A stretch of DNA of 64,000 nt from CAIQPV01 sp963719855 (GCA_963719855.1 CAVRDK010000005.1:99781-163780); one strand, 5' to 3'. Shown: positions 18,035 to 27,365, counted from the first letter of the stretch. Translations and numbers: made by a program. Notes: generated by a model not told the origin, from the letters alone.

Positions 18035-19942
18035 ATGCCATACTTAACGCTTGATAAGGCCGCGCTTGCATACGGCCATGTAGCACTGCTCGACCATGTT
18101 GACTTTTTGCTCGACGAAGGTGAACGCGTCGGCCTGATCGGGCGCAACGGCGGCGGCAAGTCCAGCATGTTGAAAGTGCTGGCCGCTCAGGCCGCGCTGG
18201 ATGACGGTATCGTGTGGCGCGCGCCGGGCGTGCGCATCTGCTTTGTGAGTCAGGAGCCGGTGCTGGATGCCGACGCCAGCGTATTCGACGAGGTCGCACG
18301 CGGGCTGGGCGACCTGCACCAAATCATTACCGATTACCATCATCTGTCGCACCAACTCGCCGAACCGGACGCCGATTATGAAACCTTGCTGGAGGCGATG
18401 CAGCCTTTGCAAACCGCGCTGGAGGCGCAAAATGGCTGGGCGGTGCAGGCACGTATCGAGACGGCTATCCAGCGGCTGGAACTGAACGCGGATAGTCGCG
18501 TGGGCGATCTGTCCGGCGGGGTGCGCAAGCGCGTGGCGCTGGCGCAGGCACTGGTGGCCGAGCCGGATGTGTTGATCCTGGACGAGCCGACCAACCATCT
18601 CGATTTCGCTTCCATCGAGTGGCTGGAAGGGCTGCTGAATAATTTTCGCGGCAGTGTGCTGTTTGTGACCCATGACCGGCGCTTCCTCGATAACGTCACC
18701 ACGCGCATCGTCGAACTGGATCGCGGCAAGCTGGCTAGTTTCCCCGGCAACTTCGCGGCCTATCTGCGCGTCAAGGAGCAGATGCTTGCGGATGAGGCGG
18801 TACACAGCGCCAAGTTCGACAAGGTGCTGGCGCAGGAAGAGGTGTGGATACGCCAGGGCATCAAGGCGCGCGGAGTCCGTAATGAAGGGCGCGTGCGGAG
18901 GCTGGAGCAGTTGCGCCGCGAGCGTGCCGCGCGGCGGGAGCAGGTGGGCAAGGTCGAAATGAATCTGGAGGCGGGTGACCGCTCCGGAAAGCTAGTGGCG
19001 GAACTCAGCCACATCAGCAAGCGGTTCGGTGAGCGTAAGGTGATTGATAATTTTTCCTGCCGCATCCAGCGCGGCGACAAGATCGGTTTGCTCGGGCCGA
19101 ACGGCGCGGGCAAAAGCACTTTGCTCAAAATTATTCTGGGAGAAATGCAGCCGGACAGCGGTGAGGTCAAGCTGGGTACCAAACTCAGCGTGGCGTATTT
19201 CGACCAGTTGCGCGCACAACTGAACGAAGAGGCCACGCTGATCGACACCATCAGCCAAGGTTCGGATTTCATCGACATCGGCGGCGTGAGGAAACACGTC
19301 ATCAGTTATCTAGGTGATTTTTTATTCGCGCCGGAACGCGCTCGCTCGCCGGTTAAGAGTTTGTCCGGCGGAGAGCGCAACCGGCTGTTATTGGCGCGCC
19401 TGTTCACCCGTCCCGCCAATGTGCTGGTGCTGGACGAGCCGACCAACGATCTCGACATCGAAACGCTGGAACTTCTGGAAGAGTTGTTGGCACAATACGA
19501 CGGCACGCTGTTCCTGGTCAGCCATGACCGTGCTTTCCTCGATAATGTGGTGACGCAGGTCATCGCTTTCGAGGGCGACGGCAAGCTGATGGAATACGTT
19601 GGCGGCTATGAAGATTGGGTGCGGGTGAAGAAATTCGAGACGGCACAGCAAGCGCCGCAACGCGAAGTTCCCGCCAAACAAGCCCCCCCAACGGCTGCAC
19701 CTAAAGCAAAAAATGCCAGCAAGCTGAGTTTCAAGGAGCAGCGCGAACTGGACGAGATTCCGCAGCGCATCGCGGCACTGGAACGCGAGCAGGAAGAAAT
19801 TGCCGCCGCCCTGAGCGCCGCTAATCTTTACCGCGACAATCCTGCGCATGCCAAACAGCTACAGGAGCGTACCTCGGTCATCGAAGAAGAATTGCTGCGA
19901 TTGATGACGCGCTGGGAACAGATGGAAAGTCGGCAGGCATAG
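18035..19942 (+). CDS. uup: ABC-F family ATPase, Uup type
   Basis: 635 residues with two ABC cassettes and no membrane segments. Walker A loops are GRNGGGKSS and GPNGAGKST, signatures LSGGVRKRVAL and LSGGERNRLLL, and Walker B strands LILDEPTNHLD and LVLDEPTNDLD. An interdomain linker with many Arg/Glu (about residues 240-310) and a C-terminal coiled-coil domain (about 555-635, KEQRELDEIPQRIAALEREQ) identify the Uup subgroup. Uup acts in the cytoplasm on ribosomes and on DNA stability; its exact role is still debated. The length equals that of E. coli Uup. Confidence 0.92.
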   Translation: MPYLTLDKAALAYGHVALLDHVDFLLDEGERVGLIGRNGGGKSSMLKVLAAQAALDDGIVWRAPGVRICFVSQEPVLDADASVFDEVARGLGDLHQIITDYHHLSHQLAEPDADYETLLEAMQPLQTALEAQNGWAVQARIETAIQRLELNADSRVGDLSGGVRKRVALAQALVAEPDVLILDEPTNHLDFASIEWLEGLLNNFRGSVLFVTHDRRFLDNVTTRIVELDRGKLASFPGNFAAYLRVKEQMLADEAVHSAKFDKVLAQEEVWIRQGIKARGVRNEGRVRRLEQLRRERAARREQVGKVEMNLEAGDRSGKLVAELSHISKRFGERKVIDNFSCRIQRGDKIGLLGPNGAGKSTLLKIILGEMQPDSGEVKLGTKLSVAYFDQLRAQLNEEATLIDTISQGSDFIDIGGVRKHVISYLGDFLFAPERARSPVKSLSGGERNRLLLARLFTRPANVLVLDEPTNDLDIETLELLEELLAQYDGTLFLVSHDRAFLDNVVTQVIAFEGDGKLMEYVGGYEDWVRVKKFETAQQAPQREVPAKQAPPTAAPKAKNASKLSFKEQRELDEIPQRIAALEREQEEIAAALSAANLYRDNPAHAKQLQERTSVIEEELLRLMTRWEQMESRQA

Positions 19943-20051
19943 CCGGACGGCATATTGACAGCGCAATTACCTTAAACCTGGATTTCGCTGTTGCGGTAAA
20001 ATGAAACCAGGCTGATAACTACCGCGCTTTAAATTTGCACTGAGGAACACT

Positions 20052-20984
20052 ATGGAAAGCAAAAAATTTCGTTTGGTGACGCGTAGCGATTTCGATGGTT
20101 TGGTCTGTGCGGTTTTGTTGAAGCATCTCGACATGCTCGACGATATCATGTTCGTCCATCCCAAGGATATGCAGGATGGCAAGATCGAAATCGGCCCGAA
20201 TGACATCACCACTAATTTGCCCTACGTAGCTGGAGCACACGTAGCATTTGATCACCATCTGTCTGAAACCATTCGCAACACTGGTGAGCGCACCAACCAC
20301 ATCATCGACCCTGATGCGCCTTCTGCTGCACGCGTGGTTTATGACTACTACGGTGGCCTCAAAGTATTTCCGGCGGAGTGGAATGACATGATGGAGGCGG
20401 TGGACAAGGCCGATTCTGCACAGTTCTCGCGCGAGGAAATTCTTCATCCGCACGGCTGGGTGCTGCTCAATTATCTGATGGATTCGCGTACCGGCCTTGG
20501 CCGCTTCCGTACTTTCCGCGTCCCCAATTACGCGCTGATGATGGACTTGATTGACTACTGCAAGAACCACAGCATTGATCAAATGATGCAACTGCCGGAC
20601 GTAAAAGTGCGCGCGGACATGTATTTCGATCATGAAGAGAGGTTCAAGGATCAGCTTCAGCGCTGCGCCAAGGTGTACGGCAATCTGGTGGTACTCGACT
20701 TGCGCCGGGAGGAAACTATCTTTGCGGGTAACCGCTTCATGATTTATGCACTGTTCCCGGAGTGCAATATCTCCATTCACGTGCTCTGGGGAGTGAAGCT
20801 ACAGAACACCGTGTTCGCCGTCGGCAAGTCTATCGTTAACCGCAGTTCGAAAACCAATATCGGCGAGCTGATGTTGCAATATGCGGGTGGCGGCCACCAG
20901 AATGCCGGTACCTGCCAGGTTGAGAACGATAAGGCGGAAGCAGTGCTGAACGAGTTGATTGTTAAAATTAACGCGGATGGCTGA
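20052..20984 (+). CDS. DHH-family phosphoesterase
   Basis: 310 residues. The N-terminal DHH domain has TRSDFDGLV and VAFDHHLSE, the metal-binding aspartates and histidines; the C-terminal DHHA1 motif is GGGHQNAGT. Such proteins hydrolyse phosphodiester or polyphosphate bonds (exopolyphosphatases, nano-RNases, cyclic dinucleotide phosphodiesterases). Which substrate this one uses cannot be told from the sequence. Given the c-di-GMP proteins nearby, cleavage of pGpG or similar short nucleotides is an attractive but unproven role. A GAGGA ribosome binding site precedes the ATG. No signal peptide is present. Confidence 0.82.
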   Translation: MESKKFRLVTRSDFDGLVCAVLLKHLDMLDDIMFVHPKDMQDGKIEIGPNDITTNLPYVAGAHVAFDHHLSETIRNTGERTNHIIDPDAPSAARVVYDYYGGLKVFPAEWNDMMEAVDKADSAQFSREEILHPHGWVLLNYLMDSRTGLGRFRTFRVPNYALMMDLIDYCKNHSIDQMMQLPDVKVRADMYFDHEERFKDQLQRCAKVYGNLVVLDLRREETIFAGNRFMIYALFPECNISIHVLWGVKLQNTVFAVGKSIVNRSSKTNIGELMLQYAGGGHQNAGTCQVENDKAEAVLNELIVKINADG

Positions 20985-21133
20985 GTGAGGCGCGATACAG
21001 GGCTTTGCTTCTTGCAGGATGCGTCTTGGCTATATACGGAATGTGCGCACCAGGCACTTCGTTTTTACAGATTTGGTATGAATGCCGATAAGCGGTGCGA
21101 TGCGCAGGAATACATAAAAAATAGGGTGGTTTT

Positions 21134-21556
21134 GTGAGTTTGGAAGACGCAAGCGTTTATCAGAGGAAGCGCTCAGTGGGAACCGCTGAGAATAGAAGGC
21201 ATTACAGGCATCCGATCCATTGGCGGATCGCCCTTGTCCATAAGAATGGCGACAAAAATGATATTTATCATGGTCGGACCCATGACTTGTCTGTGTGGGG
21301 GGCGAGCATCTTTGTCGATCACAATATTTTCATGATGACGGAAGTGGTCATATTGCTTGCGATACCACCGCTTCATATGGGGCAAAAAGAGACTATTGTA
21401 GAAATTCAATGTCGTATGGTCTATACCGTACTGGATTCAGAGCAGAGCCAGTTTCGCATAGGGATACGCTTCTTGCATTTTAAGGGGGAGGGCAAGCGTA
21501 TCCTGTCGGACATCCTGTCCAAGCGAGTGATACCAAAGTCTGGGTCACTTGGGTAG
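21134..21556 (+). CDS. PilZ domain protein, putative c-di-GMP receptor
   Basis: 140 residues from a GTG start. The c-di-GMP binding motifs are seen as RRHYR (RxxxR, about residues 21-25) and DLSVWGASI (D/NxSxxG, about residue 52), followed by the PilZ beta barrel with MVYTVLDSEQSQFRIGIRF. The whole protein is one PilZ domain with short extensions, so it would act by binding a partner after c-di-GMP binding. It is monocistronic and convergent with the VOC gene. It fits the two GGDEF proteins and the REC-EAL protein of the window as a possible receiver of their signal. Confidence 0.85.
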   Translation: MSLEDASVYQRKRSVGTAENRRHYRHPIHWRIALVHKNGDKNDIYHGRTHDLSVWGASIFVDHNIFMMTEVVILLAIPPLHMGQKETIVEIQCRMVYTVLDSEQSQFRIGIRFLHFKGEGKRILSDILSKRVIPKSGSLG

Positions 21557-21572
21557 GCTGGTTTAACCTGAG

Positions 21573-22013
21573 CTAAAGCCGCAACGGCTTAACCACCGCC
21601 ACCGCTTCTGGGTTGTCTTTCCACAATGCCGGGTCGGCATCCACATATAGTTCAATTTCGATGCCATCAGGATCGGTCAGGTAGAGTGACTGACTGACGG
21701 CATGGTCGCTCATGCCGAGGATGAGGACACCGTGCTGTTCCAGATGTGCCTTGCACTCGCGCAGTTCATCCAGCGAATCGCCCACCTTGAAGGCGACATG
21801 GTAGAGGCCGAGGCTGGACGTATCGGGTAGTGTAGCTTGCTCGCCGAGTTGCAACAGGCCGAGGTCGTGATGATTTGAGCCGAACGAGAAGAACACCATC
21901 GCTCCGCGATAGCGCGCTACTTCTTTCATGCAGAGAATGTCGCGGTAGAAGGCGACGGAACGTTCCAGGTTGCGCACCTTGAGGACAACGTGGCCGAGTG
22001 CTTTGACTTGCAT
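21573..22013 (-). CDS. VOC family (glyoxalase/dioxygenase-like) protein
   Basis: 146 residues from the ATG at 22013, chosen for its AGGAGA ribosome binding site; upstream codons come from a repeat. The two beta-alpha-beta-beta-beta modules of the vicinal oxygen chelate fold are visible: GHVVLKVRNLERSVAFY with HHDLGLLQL, and YHVAFKVG with DPDGIEIELYVD. Histidine and glutamate at these places are the usual metal ligands. The family covers glyoxalases, extradiol dioxygenases and resistance proteins, so the substrate is not assignable. It lies just downstream of dnaJ on the same strand, separated by a hairpin repeat. Confidence 0.85.
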   Translation of the reverse strand: MQVKALGHVVLKVRNLERSVAFYRDILCMKEVARYRGAMVFFSFGSNHHDLGLLQLGEQATLPDTSSLGLYHVAFKVGDSLDELRECKAHLEQHGVLILGMSDHAVSQSLYLTDPDGIEIELYVDADPALWKDNPEAVAVVKPLRL

Positions 22014-22030
22014 GGTTGTCTCCTGAAAGA

Positions 22031-22109
22031 GCTTGTAGCTTGTAGCTCGTAGCCTGTAGCTTGTAGCCAACTACATGGCTTTTAGCTACGAGCTACAGGC
22101 TACCAGCTT
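22031..22109. repeat. Heptamer-built hairpin between dnaJ and the VOC gene
   Basis: Repeats of GTAGCTT/GTAGCTC/GTAGCCT on the left face their reverse complement (GCTACGAGCTACAGGCTACC) on the right, around a short centre. It could end the dnaJ transcript. It shares its plan, not its sequence, with 23254-23334 and 42525-42595. Confidence 0.7.
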
Positions 22110-22113
22110 GATT

Positions 22114-23250
22114 TTATCCGAAAAACGCCTTTACCTTGTCCATCCAGGATTTTGCACGCGGGCTGTGGCGTGCGCTGTCCTTCTCGTTGATTGCCTCGAA
22201 CTCGCGCAACAATTCTTTCTGCCGGTCGGTGAGGTTGGACGGGGTTTCTACCATGACGTGACAGTGCAGGTCGCCGTAGCTTGAACTGCGCACACCCTTG
22301 ATGCCTTTTCCGCGCAGGCGGAAGATTTTTCCGCTTTGCGTTTCTGCGGGAATTTTTATTCGGGCTGAGCCATCCAGTGTAGGAATCTCGATTTCGCCGC
22401 CCAAGGCTGCTATGGCAAAACTGACCGGCATTTCGCAATGCAGGTCGTTGTGATCGCGCTGGAACACTGCATGTGCTGCGATATGGATAACCACGTACAG
22501 GTCACCCGTCGGGCCGCCGTTGGTGCCAAGCTCGCCCTCGCCGGACAGCCGGATGCGGTCATCATTATCCACGCCTGCGGGGATTTTTACCGATAGGGTT
22601 TTGTGCTGCTTGATGCGCCCCGCGCCGTGGCATGCGCTGCAAGGGGAGGAGATGACCTTGCCGCTGCCGTGGCAGCGCGGACAGGCTTGCTGGATAGAGA
22701 AGAAACCCTGCTGCATGCGCACCTGTCCATGACCGGCACAGGTGGTGCAAGTGGTCGGGGTGGTGCCGGGTTTTGCGCCGCTGCCTTTGCAGGTTTCGCA
22801 CTCGGCCATGGTCGGCACACGGATTTGCGTCTCGGTGCCGCGCGCGGCTTGTTCCAGCGTAATCTCCAGGTTGTAACGCAGGTCGGCGCCACGATGCACA
22901 TTGCTGCGCCCGCCGCCGCCTCCGCGTCCCCCGCCGAAGATGTCGCCGAAGATGTCGGAGAAATCGAAGCCCTGCGCGCCCGCGCCGCCCGCACCGAATG
23001 GGCTGCCGCCACCCATGCCGCCCGACTCAAACGCGGCGTGGCCATACTGGTCATAAGCCGCGCGCTTCTGGCCGTCGCTCAAAGTTTCGTAGGCTTCCTT
23101 GGCTTCCTTGAAGTGATCTTCCGCTTTCGGGTTGTCAGGATTGCGGTCGGGGTGATGCTTCATCGCCAACTTGCGATAAGCTTTTTTTATTTCTTCGTCC
23201 GATGCGTCGCGGTTGACGCCCAGCACTTCATAGTAGTCTTTTTTGGCCAT
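22114..23250 (-). CDS. dnaJ: Chaperone protein DnaJ (Hsp40)
   Basis: 378 residues. The J domain carries HHPDRNPD (HPD motif), followed by a Gly/Phe-rich stretch unusually rich in GGGRGGGGG. Four zinc-binding CxxCxGxG repeats follow (CETCKGSG, CTTCAGHG, CPRCHGSG, CSACHGAG), and then the substrate-binding C-terminal domains. DnaJ delivers unfolded proteins to DnaK and stimulates its ATPase. It is the last gene of the grpE-dnaK-dnaJ operon, 96 bases after dnaK, with a hairpin repeat between them. No clear ribosome binding site precedes the ATG. Confidence 0.97.
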   Translation of the reverse strand: MAKKDYYEVLGVNRDASDEEIKKAYRKLAMKHHPDRNPDNPKAEDHFKEAKEAYETLSDGQKRAAYDQYGHAAFESGGMGGGSPFGAGGAGAQGFDFSDIFGDIFGGGRGGGGGRSNVHRGADLRYNLEITLEQAARGTETQIRVPTMAECETCKGSGAKPGTTPTTCTTCAGHGQVRMQQGFFSIQQACPRCHGSGKVISSPCSACHGAGRIKQHKTLSVKIPAGVDNDDRIRLSGEGELGTNGGPTGDLYVVIHIAAHAVFQRDHNDLHCEMPVSFAIAALGGEIEIPTLDGSARIKIPAETQSGKIFRLRGKGIKGVRSSSYGDLHCHVMVETPSNLTDRQKELLREFEAINEKDSARHSPRAKSWMDKVKAFFG

Positions 23251-23253
23251 AGT

Positions 23254-23334
23254 TATTAGTCGTAAGTCGGAAGACGTAAGTTGAAAAGCACCCCGGAGTT
23301 TGCTTATAACTTACGTCTTAAGTCTTACGTCTCA
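23254..23334. repeat. Heptamer-built hairpin between dnaK and dnaJ
   Basis: Left arm 23255-23282 (TAGTCGTAAGTCGGAAGACG onward) and right arm 23308-23333 (AACTTACGTCTTAAGTCTTA onward) are near-perfect reverse complements. Lying inside the operon, it could reduce read-through into dnaJ or stabilise the dnaK mRNA. Confidence 0.75.
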
Positions 23335-23346
23335 GGTTTTTCCAGC

Positions 23347-25293
23347 TTATTTTTTATCCTTAACTTCAGTGAACTCGGCATCCACCACGTCGCCTTCATC
23401 TTTCTTGTGGTCGGCGCATTGTTCGCCCGGTTCGCAGCTTCCACAACCTTCACCACCCGCTTGCGCCTTGGCTTGTTCGGCGGCGTACATTTTTTCGCCC
23501 AGCTTTTGTGCCGCAGTTGCGAGTGCTTCGGCCTTGGCATCGATGGCAGCCTTGTCGTCGCTTTTTACGACTTCTTCGGCTTCTTTCATGGCTGATTCGA
23601 TGGCGGCTTTTTCATCGGCAGTCAGATGGTCGCCATATTCCTTCAGCGATTTCTGTGTGGAGTGGATCAGCGCATCCAACTGGTTGCGCGAAGTCACCAA
23701 TTCAATGGCTTTGTGGTCTTCGTCGGCATGCGCTTCGGCATCCTGCACCATGCGCTGGATTTCAGATTCACTCAAGCCGGAACTAGCCTGAATTTTGATC
23801 TTGTTTTCCTTGCCGGTCGCCTTGTCCTTCGCCGATACATGCAGAATACCGTTGGCATCGATGTCGAAAGTTACTTCGATCTGCGGCATGCCGCGCGGAG
23901 CGGGCGGGATGTCGGACAGGTTGAATTGCCCCAGGCTCTTGTTGCCGGAAACCACTTCGCGTTCGCCTTGCAGCACGTGGATAGTCACCGCGTTCTGATT
24001 GTCGTCGGCGGTGGAGAACACTTGCGAGGCTTTGGTCGGGATGGTGGTGTTTTTCTTGATTAGCTTGGTCATCACGCCGCCCATGGTTTCGATACCCAAG
24101 GACAACGGCGTCACGTCCAACAGCAGCACATCCTTCACTTCGCCCTGCAGCACGCCACCTTGGATCGCTGCGCCGACGGCCACGGCTTCGTCCGGGTTTA
24201 CGTCCTTGCGTGGTTCCCTGCCGAAAAACGCCTTCACTTTTTCCTGTACCATCGGCATACGGGACTGACCACCGACCAAAATGACGTCGCCGATGTCGGA
24301 AATGGAAACCCCAGCGTCCTTCATGGCGATCTTGCATGGCTCGATAGTGCGTGCGACCAAGTCTTCCACCAGGCTTTCCAGTTTCGCGCGGGTGATTTTC
24401 ACCGCAAGGTGTTTCGGGCCGCTCGCATCTGCCGTGATGTAAGGCAGGTTCACTTCGGTTTGTTGCGCGGAAGACAATTCGATCTTGGCCTTTTCCGCCG
24501 CGTCTTTCAGGCGTTGCAGGGCGAGCATATCCTTTTTCAGGTCGATGCCGCTTTCCTTCTTGAATTCATCCACCAGATGTTCGATCACGCGCATGTCGAA
24601 GTCTTCGCCGCCAAGGAAGGTGTCGCCGTTGGTGGACATGACCTCGAACTGGTGCTCGCCTTCGATTTCCGCGATGTCGATGATGGAGATGTCGAATGTG
24701 CCGCCGCCCAGGTCATATACCGCGATCTTGCGGTCGCCTTCCTGCTTGTCCAGGCCGAAAGCCAGCGCGGCTGCGGTGGGTTCGTTGATAATACGCTTTA
24801 CATCCAGCCCCGCGATGCGACCGGCATCCTTGGTGGCCTGGCGCTGCGAGTCGTTGAAGTAGGCAGGCACGGTGATGACCGCCTCGGTGACAGGCTCGCC
24901 CAGATAATCCTCGGCGGTCTTCTTCATCTTCGCCAGCACTTGTGCGGAAATTTCAGGTGAGGAAATTTCCTTATCGCGCACCTTGATCCAGGCGTCGCCG
25001 TTCTTTGCTTTGACGATACTGTAGGGAACCATGGCGATGTCTTTTTGCACCATCGGTTCCTCGAAGCGGCGACCGATCAGGCGCTTCACTCCGTACAGCG
25101 TGTTCTTCGGATTGGTCACCGCCTGACGCTTGGCCGGTGCGCCGACCAGCACTTCGCCGTCTTCCATGTAAGCAATAATGGATGGCGTGGTGCGCGTACC
25201 CTCGGCGTTCTCGATCACCTTGGGTTTGCCGTTTTCCATGATGGCGACGCACGAGTTCGTGGTGCCCAAGTCAATGCCGATAATCTTTCCCAT
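23347..25293 (-). CDS. dnaK: Chaperone protein DnaK (Hsp70)
   Basis: 648 residues. The ATPase domain shows GIDLGTTNSCVA, YDLGGGTFDISI and ILVGGQSRMP; the substrate domain begins near residue 390 with LLDVTPLSLGIETMGG. DnaK binds exposed hydrophobic segments in an ATP cycle driven by DnaJ and GrpE. The C-terminal linker is unusual: after QAGG come three closely spaced cysteines and a histidine (GCGSCEPGEQCADH) before the common VVDAEFTEVKD end, whereas most DnaK tails there are Gly/Ala-rich. The ribosome binding site AAAGGAA is good. It is the middle gene of the grpE-dnaK-dnaJ operon. Confidence 0.97.
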   Translation of the reverse strand: MGKIIGIDLGTTNSCVAIMENGKPKVIENAEGTRTTPSIIAYMEDGEVLVGAPAKRQAVTNPKNTLYGVKRLIGRRFEEPMVQKDIAMVPYSIVKAKNGDAWIKVRDKEISSPEISAQVLAKMKKTAEDYLGEPVTEAVITVPAYFNDSQRQATKDAGRIAGLDVKRIINEPTAAALAFGLDKQEGDRKIAVYDLGGGTFDISIIDIAEIEGEHQFEVMSTNGDTFLGGEDFDMRVIEHLVDEFKKESGIDLKKDMLALQRLKDAAEKAKIELSSAQQTEVNLPYITADASGPKHLAVKITRAKLESLVEDLVARTIEPCKIAMKDAGVSISDIGDVILVGGQSRMPMVQEKVKAFFGREPRKDVNPDEAVAVGAAIQGGVLQGEVKDVLLLDVTPLSLGIETMGGVMTKLIKKNTTIPTKASQVFSTADDNQNAVTIHVLQGEREVVSGNKSLGQFNLSDIPPAPRGMPQIEVTFDIDANGILHVSAKDKATGKENKIKIQASSGLSESEIQRMVQDAEAHADEDHKAIELVTSRNQLDALIHSTQKSLKEYGDHLTADEKAAIESAMKEAEEVVKSDDKAAIDAKAEALATAAQKLGEKMYAAEQAKAQAGGEGCGSCEPGEQCADHKKDEGDVVDAEFTEVKDKK

Positions 25294-25390
25294 GTCTTTT
25301 CCTTTCAGTTGAATATTGAAAACCGTTGTCGTCTAAATGCGGGCGGCTGATAACTATTTCAAGTACTGCCAGCAATTCCTGATTCAGTTC

Positions 25391-25495
25391 CTTCCCCCTT
25401 GAGGGGGAAGGTTAGGATGGGGGTGAAATAGTTGCATAAATTAGAGCCATTTTTATGACGCGTTTCTACCCCCTCCCCCTGCAAGGGGGAGGGGA
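25391..25495. repeat. Palindromic repeat (CCCTCCCCC family) between grpE and dnaK
   Basis: CTTCCCCCTTGAGGGGGAAG forms the first hairpin, followed by GGATGGGGGTGAAA, a spacer, TTTCTACCCCC and the second hairpin CTCCCCCTGCAAGGGGGAG. It is the closest intergenic match to the copy inside purL. Confidence 0.85.
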
Positions 25496-25499
25496 GTGG

Positions 25500-26045
25500 T
25501 TATTCCTTCGCCTTTGCCACCATCACCAGCGCCGGACGCAGCACGCGGTCATGCAGCGCATAACCCTTTTGCATCACGCTCACCACGGTATTGGGCTCCT
25601 GATCGCTGTCCAGCATGCCGATGGCCTGATGCTTGTGCGCGTCGAACTTATCGCCTACGGGGTTGAGTTCCTTGATGTTGAATTTCTCAAACACGCTGGA
25701 AAGTTGCTTGAGCGTCAATTCCATCCCGCTCTTGAAGCTTTCCACCGTGGCGGTTTCAACGGCTAACCCCGCCTCCAGGCTATCCTTCACCGCCAGTATC
25801 TCGTTGGAAAAGCGCTCCACGGCGAATTTATGCGCCTTGCTGATATCGTCCTGCGCGCGCCTGCGGATGTTCTCCCCCTCGGCCTTGGCGTACATCCATG
25901 CATCATAATGTTCCTGAGCCTTCAGCTCGGCTTGCCTGAGCGATTCCTCCATATTAGGCATCACTTCCGGGCTGGGCGTTCCTTCGGCCCCGGTTTGAGC
26001 TTGTCCAGCCTGACCCTGTGGTGGCGCTGCTTCGTTTTGTTCCAT
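25500..26045 (-). CDS. grpE: Nucleotide exchange factor GrpE
   Basis: 181 residues from the ATG at 26045, which follows a TGGAGA ribosome binding site; the open frame upstream overlaps the divergent MFS gene and is not GrpE. The long N-terminal helix (EESLRQAELKAQEHYDAWMY, AEGENIRRRAQDD) and the C-terminal beta domain (FDAHKHQAIGML, VVSVMQKGYALHDRVLRPA) match GrpE. The protein releases ADP from DnaK as a homodimer. It leads the operon, directly behind a heat-shock promoter. Confidence 0.95.
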   Translation of the reverse strand: MEQNEAAPPQGQAGQAQTGAEGTPSPEVMPNMEESLRQAELKAQEHYDAWMYAKAEGENIRRRAQDDISKAHKFAVERFSNEILAVKDSLEAGLAVETATVESFKSGMELTLKQLSSVFEKFNIKELNPVGDKFDAHKHQAIGMLDSDQEPNTVVSVMQKGYALHDRVLRPALVMVAKAKE

Positions 26046-26098
26046 CTGCTTTTTTCTCCAGAAAAGGCATTCGGGTTCTCTAAAATACGTGCAAGCGA

Positions 26099-26126
26099 AA
26101 ATGGAGGCGATTTTCAGGATTTCAAG
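26099..26126 (-). promoter_or_regulatory. Sigma-32 heat-shock promoter of grpE-dnaK-dnaJ
   Basis: On the reverse strand a perfect -35 CTTGAAA (26120-26126) is followed after 13 bases by CTCCATTT (26099-26106), close to the CCCCATNT -10 consensus of RpoH. It lies about 50 bases upstream of the grpE ATG. No CIRCE element was seen. Confidence 0.75.
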
Positions 26127-26180
26127 GGTGCTGAGTAAAATTATTTTGCCCGCATGAGATAATGCGGCCTTGCGGGTGAT

Positions 26181-27365
26181 ATGCCTTTGACCCGCGTGAC
26201 GTTTAGACTCGCCGTGACCACTCATAAAAATTACCACTGGCGCATCGCCGGGTTTTATTTCTTTTACTTCGCCTTTGTGGGCATGTTCGCTCCCTACTGG
26301 AGCCTGTATCTGAAGTCCATCCAGTTCGATGCGGTGCAGATTTCCATCCTGTTGTCGGTGCAGCCAGTGATGCGCATGGCCGCGCCCAATATTTGGGGGT
26401 GGCTCGCCGACCATACCGGCAAGCGCCTGTTGGTGGTGCAATTGGCGGCGCTAGGCGGCGCGGTCAGCTACTTGGGGGTGTTCTTCACCACGCAGTTTTA
26501 CGGCATGTTGCTGGTGCTGGCAACGATGGGTTTTTTCTGGAGCGCCTCGATGCCGCTGGTGGAAGCGACCACGCTGACCTATCTGGGCAAGAACACGGCG
26601 CATTATGGGCGCATCCGCTCCTGGGGCTCGGTCGGCTTCATCGTGGCCGTGCTGGGACTGGGCTATGCTTTCGATTACATCGCCATCTACTGGCTGCTGT
26701 GGGCGGGGCTGTTCATCATGCTGGGCATCCTGTTTTTCTCGCGCCAGATTCCGCCGACCACCGTGCTGGCGCACCACACCGACAACCAGCCGATCATGAG
26801 CATCGTGTTGCAACCGCAAGTGCTGGCATTGCTGGTCGCGTGTTTCTTGATGGCCGTCGCACACGGCCCGTACTACACCTTCTTTTCGATTTATCTGGTT
26901 GAACACGGTTACGCCAAAAGCGCGGTGGGCATGTTGTGGGCGCTCGGCGTGATCTGCGAGATATGCGTATTTTTCCTGATGCCTTGGCTGACGCGGCGCT
27001 ACACCTTGCCGCAAATCTTGCTGGTGAGTTTTGCCTGCGCGGTGCTGCGCTTTTTACTGATCGGCTGGGGCGTGGATTCCCTGTGGTTGCTGCTCATCGC
27101 ACAAGTGCTGCACGCCGCCACCTTTGGTTCCTTCCATGCAGCGGCGGTGGCGCTGATCCACCATTTTTTTCAGGGACGGCATCAATCCAAAGGCCAAGCC
27201 CTGTTCGGCAGTCTCACCTACGGTGCAGGCGGCGTGTTGGGCGGCTTGGCCAGCGGCCCTATCTGGCAACACTACGGGGCAAGCGTGCTATATTCATGCA
27301 GCGCGGGCATGGCGTTGCTGGGGCTGTTGCTGATGGTGTGGAAGCTGGGGATGGCGCGCCAGTAA
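26181..27365 (+). CDS. MFS transporter, HcaT/MFS_1-like family
   Basis: 394 residues with about twelve hydrophobic segments. The first reads RIAGFYFFYFAFVGMFAPYW, with the family's YFxxxGxxxPYW pattern; loop 2-3 has WGWLADHTGKR, the MFS motif A equivalent; later GRIRSWGSVGFIVAV matches the sugar/aromatic-acid permease-like group. The substrate is unknown. The ATG at 26181 gives a 17-residue hydrophilic leader; a GTG at 26214 is an alternative start. The gene is divergent from grpE, so the 135 bases between hold both promoters. Confidence 0.85.
   Translation: MPLTRVTFRLAVTTHKNYHWRIAGFYFFYFAFVGMFAPYWSLYLKSIQFDAVQISILLSVQPVMRMAAPNIWGWLADHTGKRLLVVQLAALGGAVSYLGVFFTTQFYGMLLVLATMGFFWSASMPLVEATTLTYLGKNTAHYGRIRSWGSVGFIVAVLGLGYAFDYIAIYWLLWAGLFIMLGILFFSRQIPPTTVLAHHTDNQPIMSIVLQPQVLALLVACFLMAVAHGPYYTFFSIYLVEHGYAKSAVGMLWALGVICEICVFFLMPWLTRRYTLPQILLVSFACAVLRFLLIGWGVDSLWLLLIAQVLHAATFGSFHAAAVALIHHFFQGRHQSKGQALFGSLTYGAGGVLGGLASGPIWQHYGASVLYSCSAGMALLGLLLMVWKLGMARQ

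Noticed and set aside
26046..26441. Upstream extension of grpE to 26441
   Set aside because: It would overlap the divergent MFS gene and the heat-shock promoter; the ATG at 26045 has a good ribosome binding site and gives a normal GrpE.
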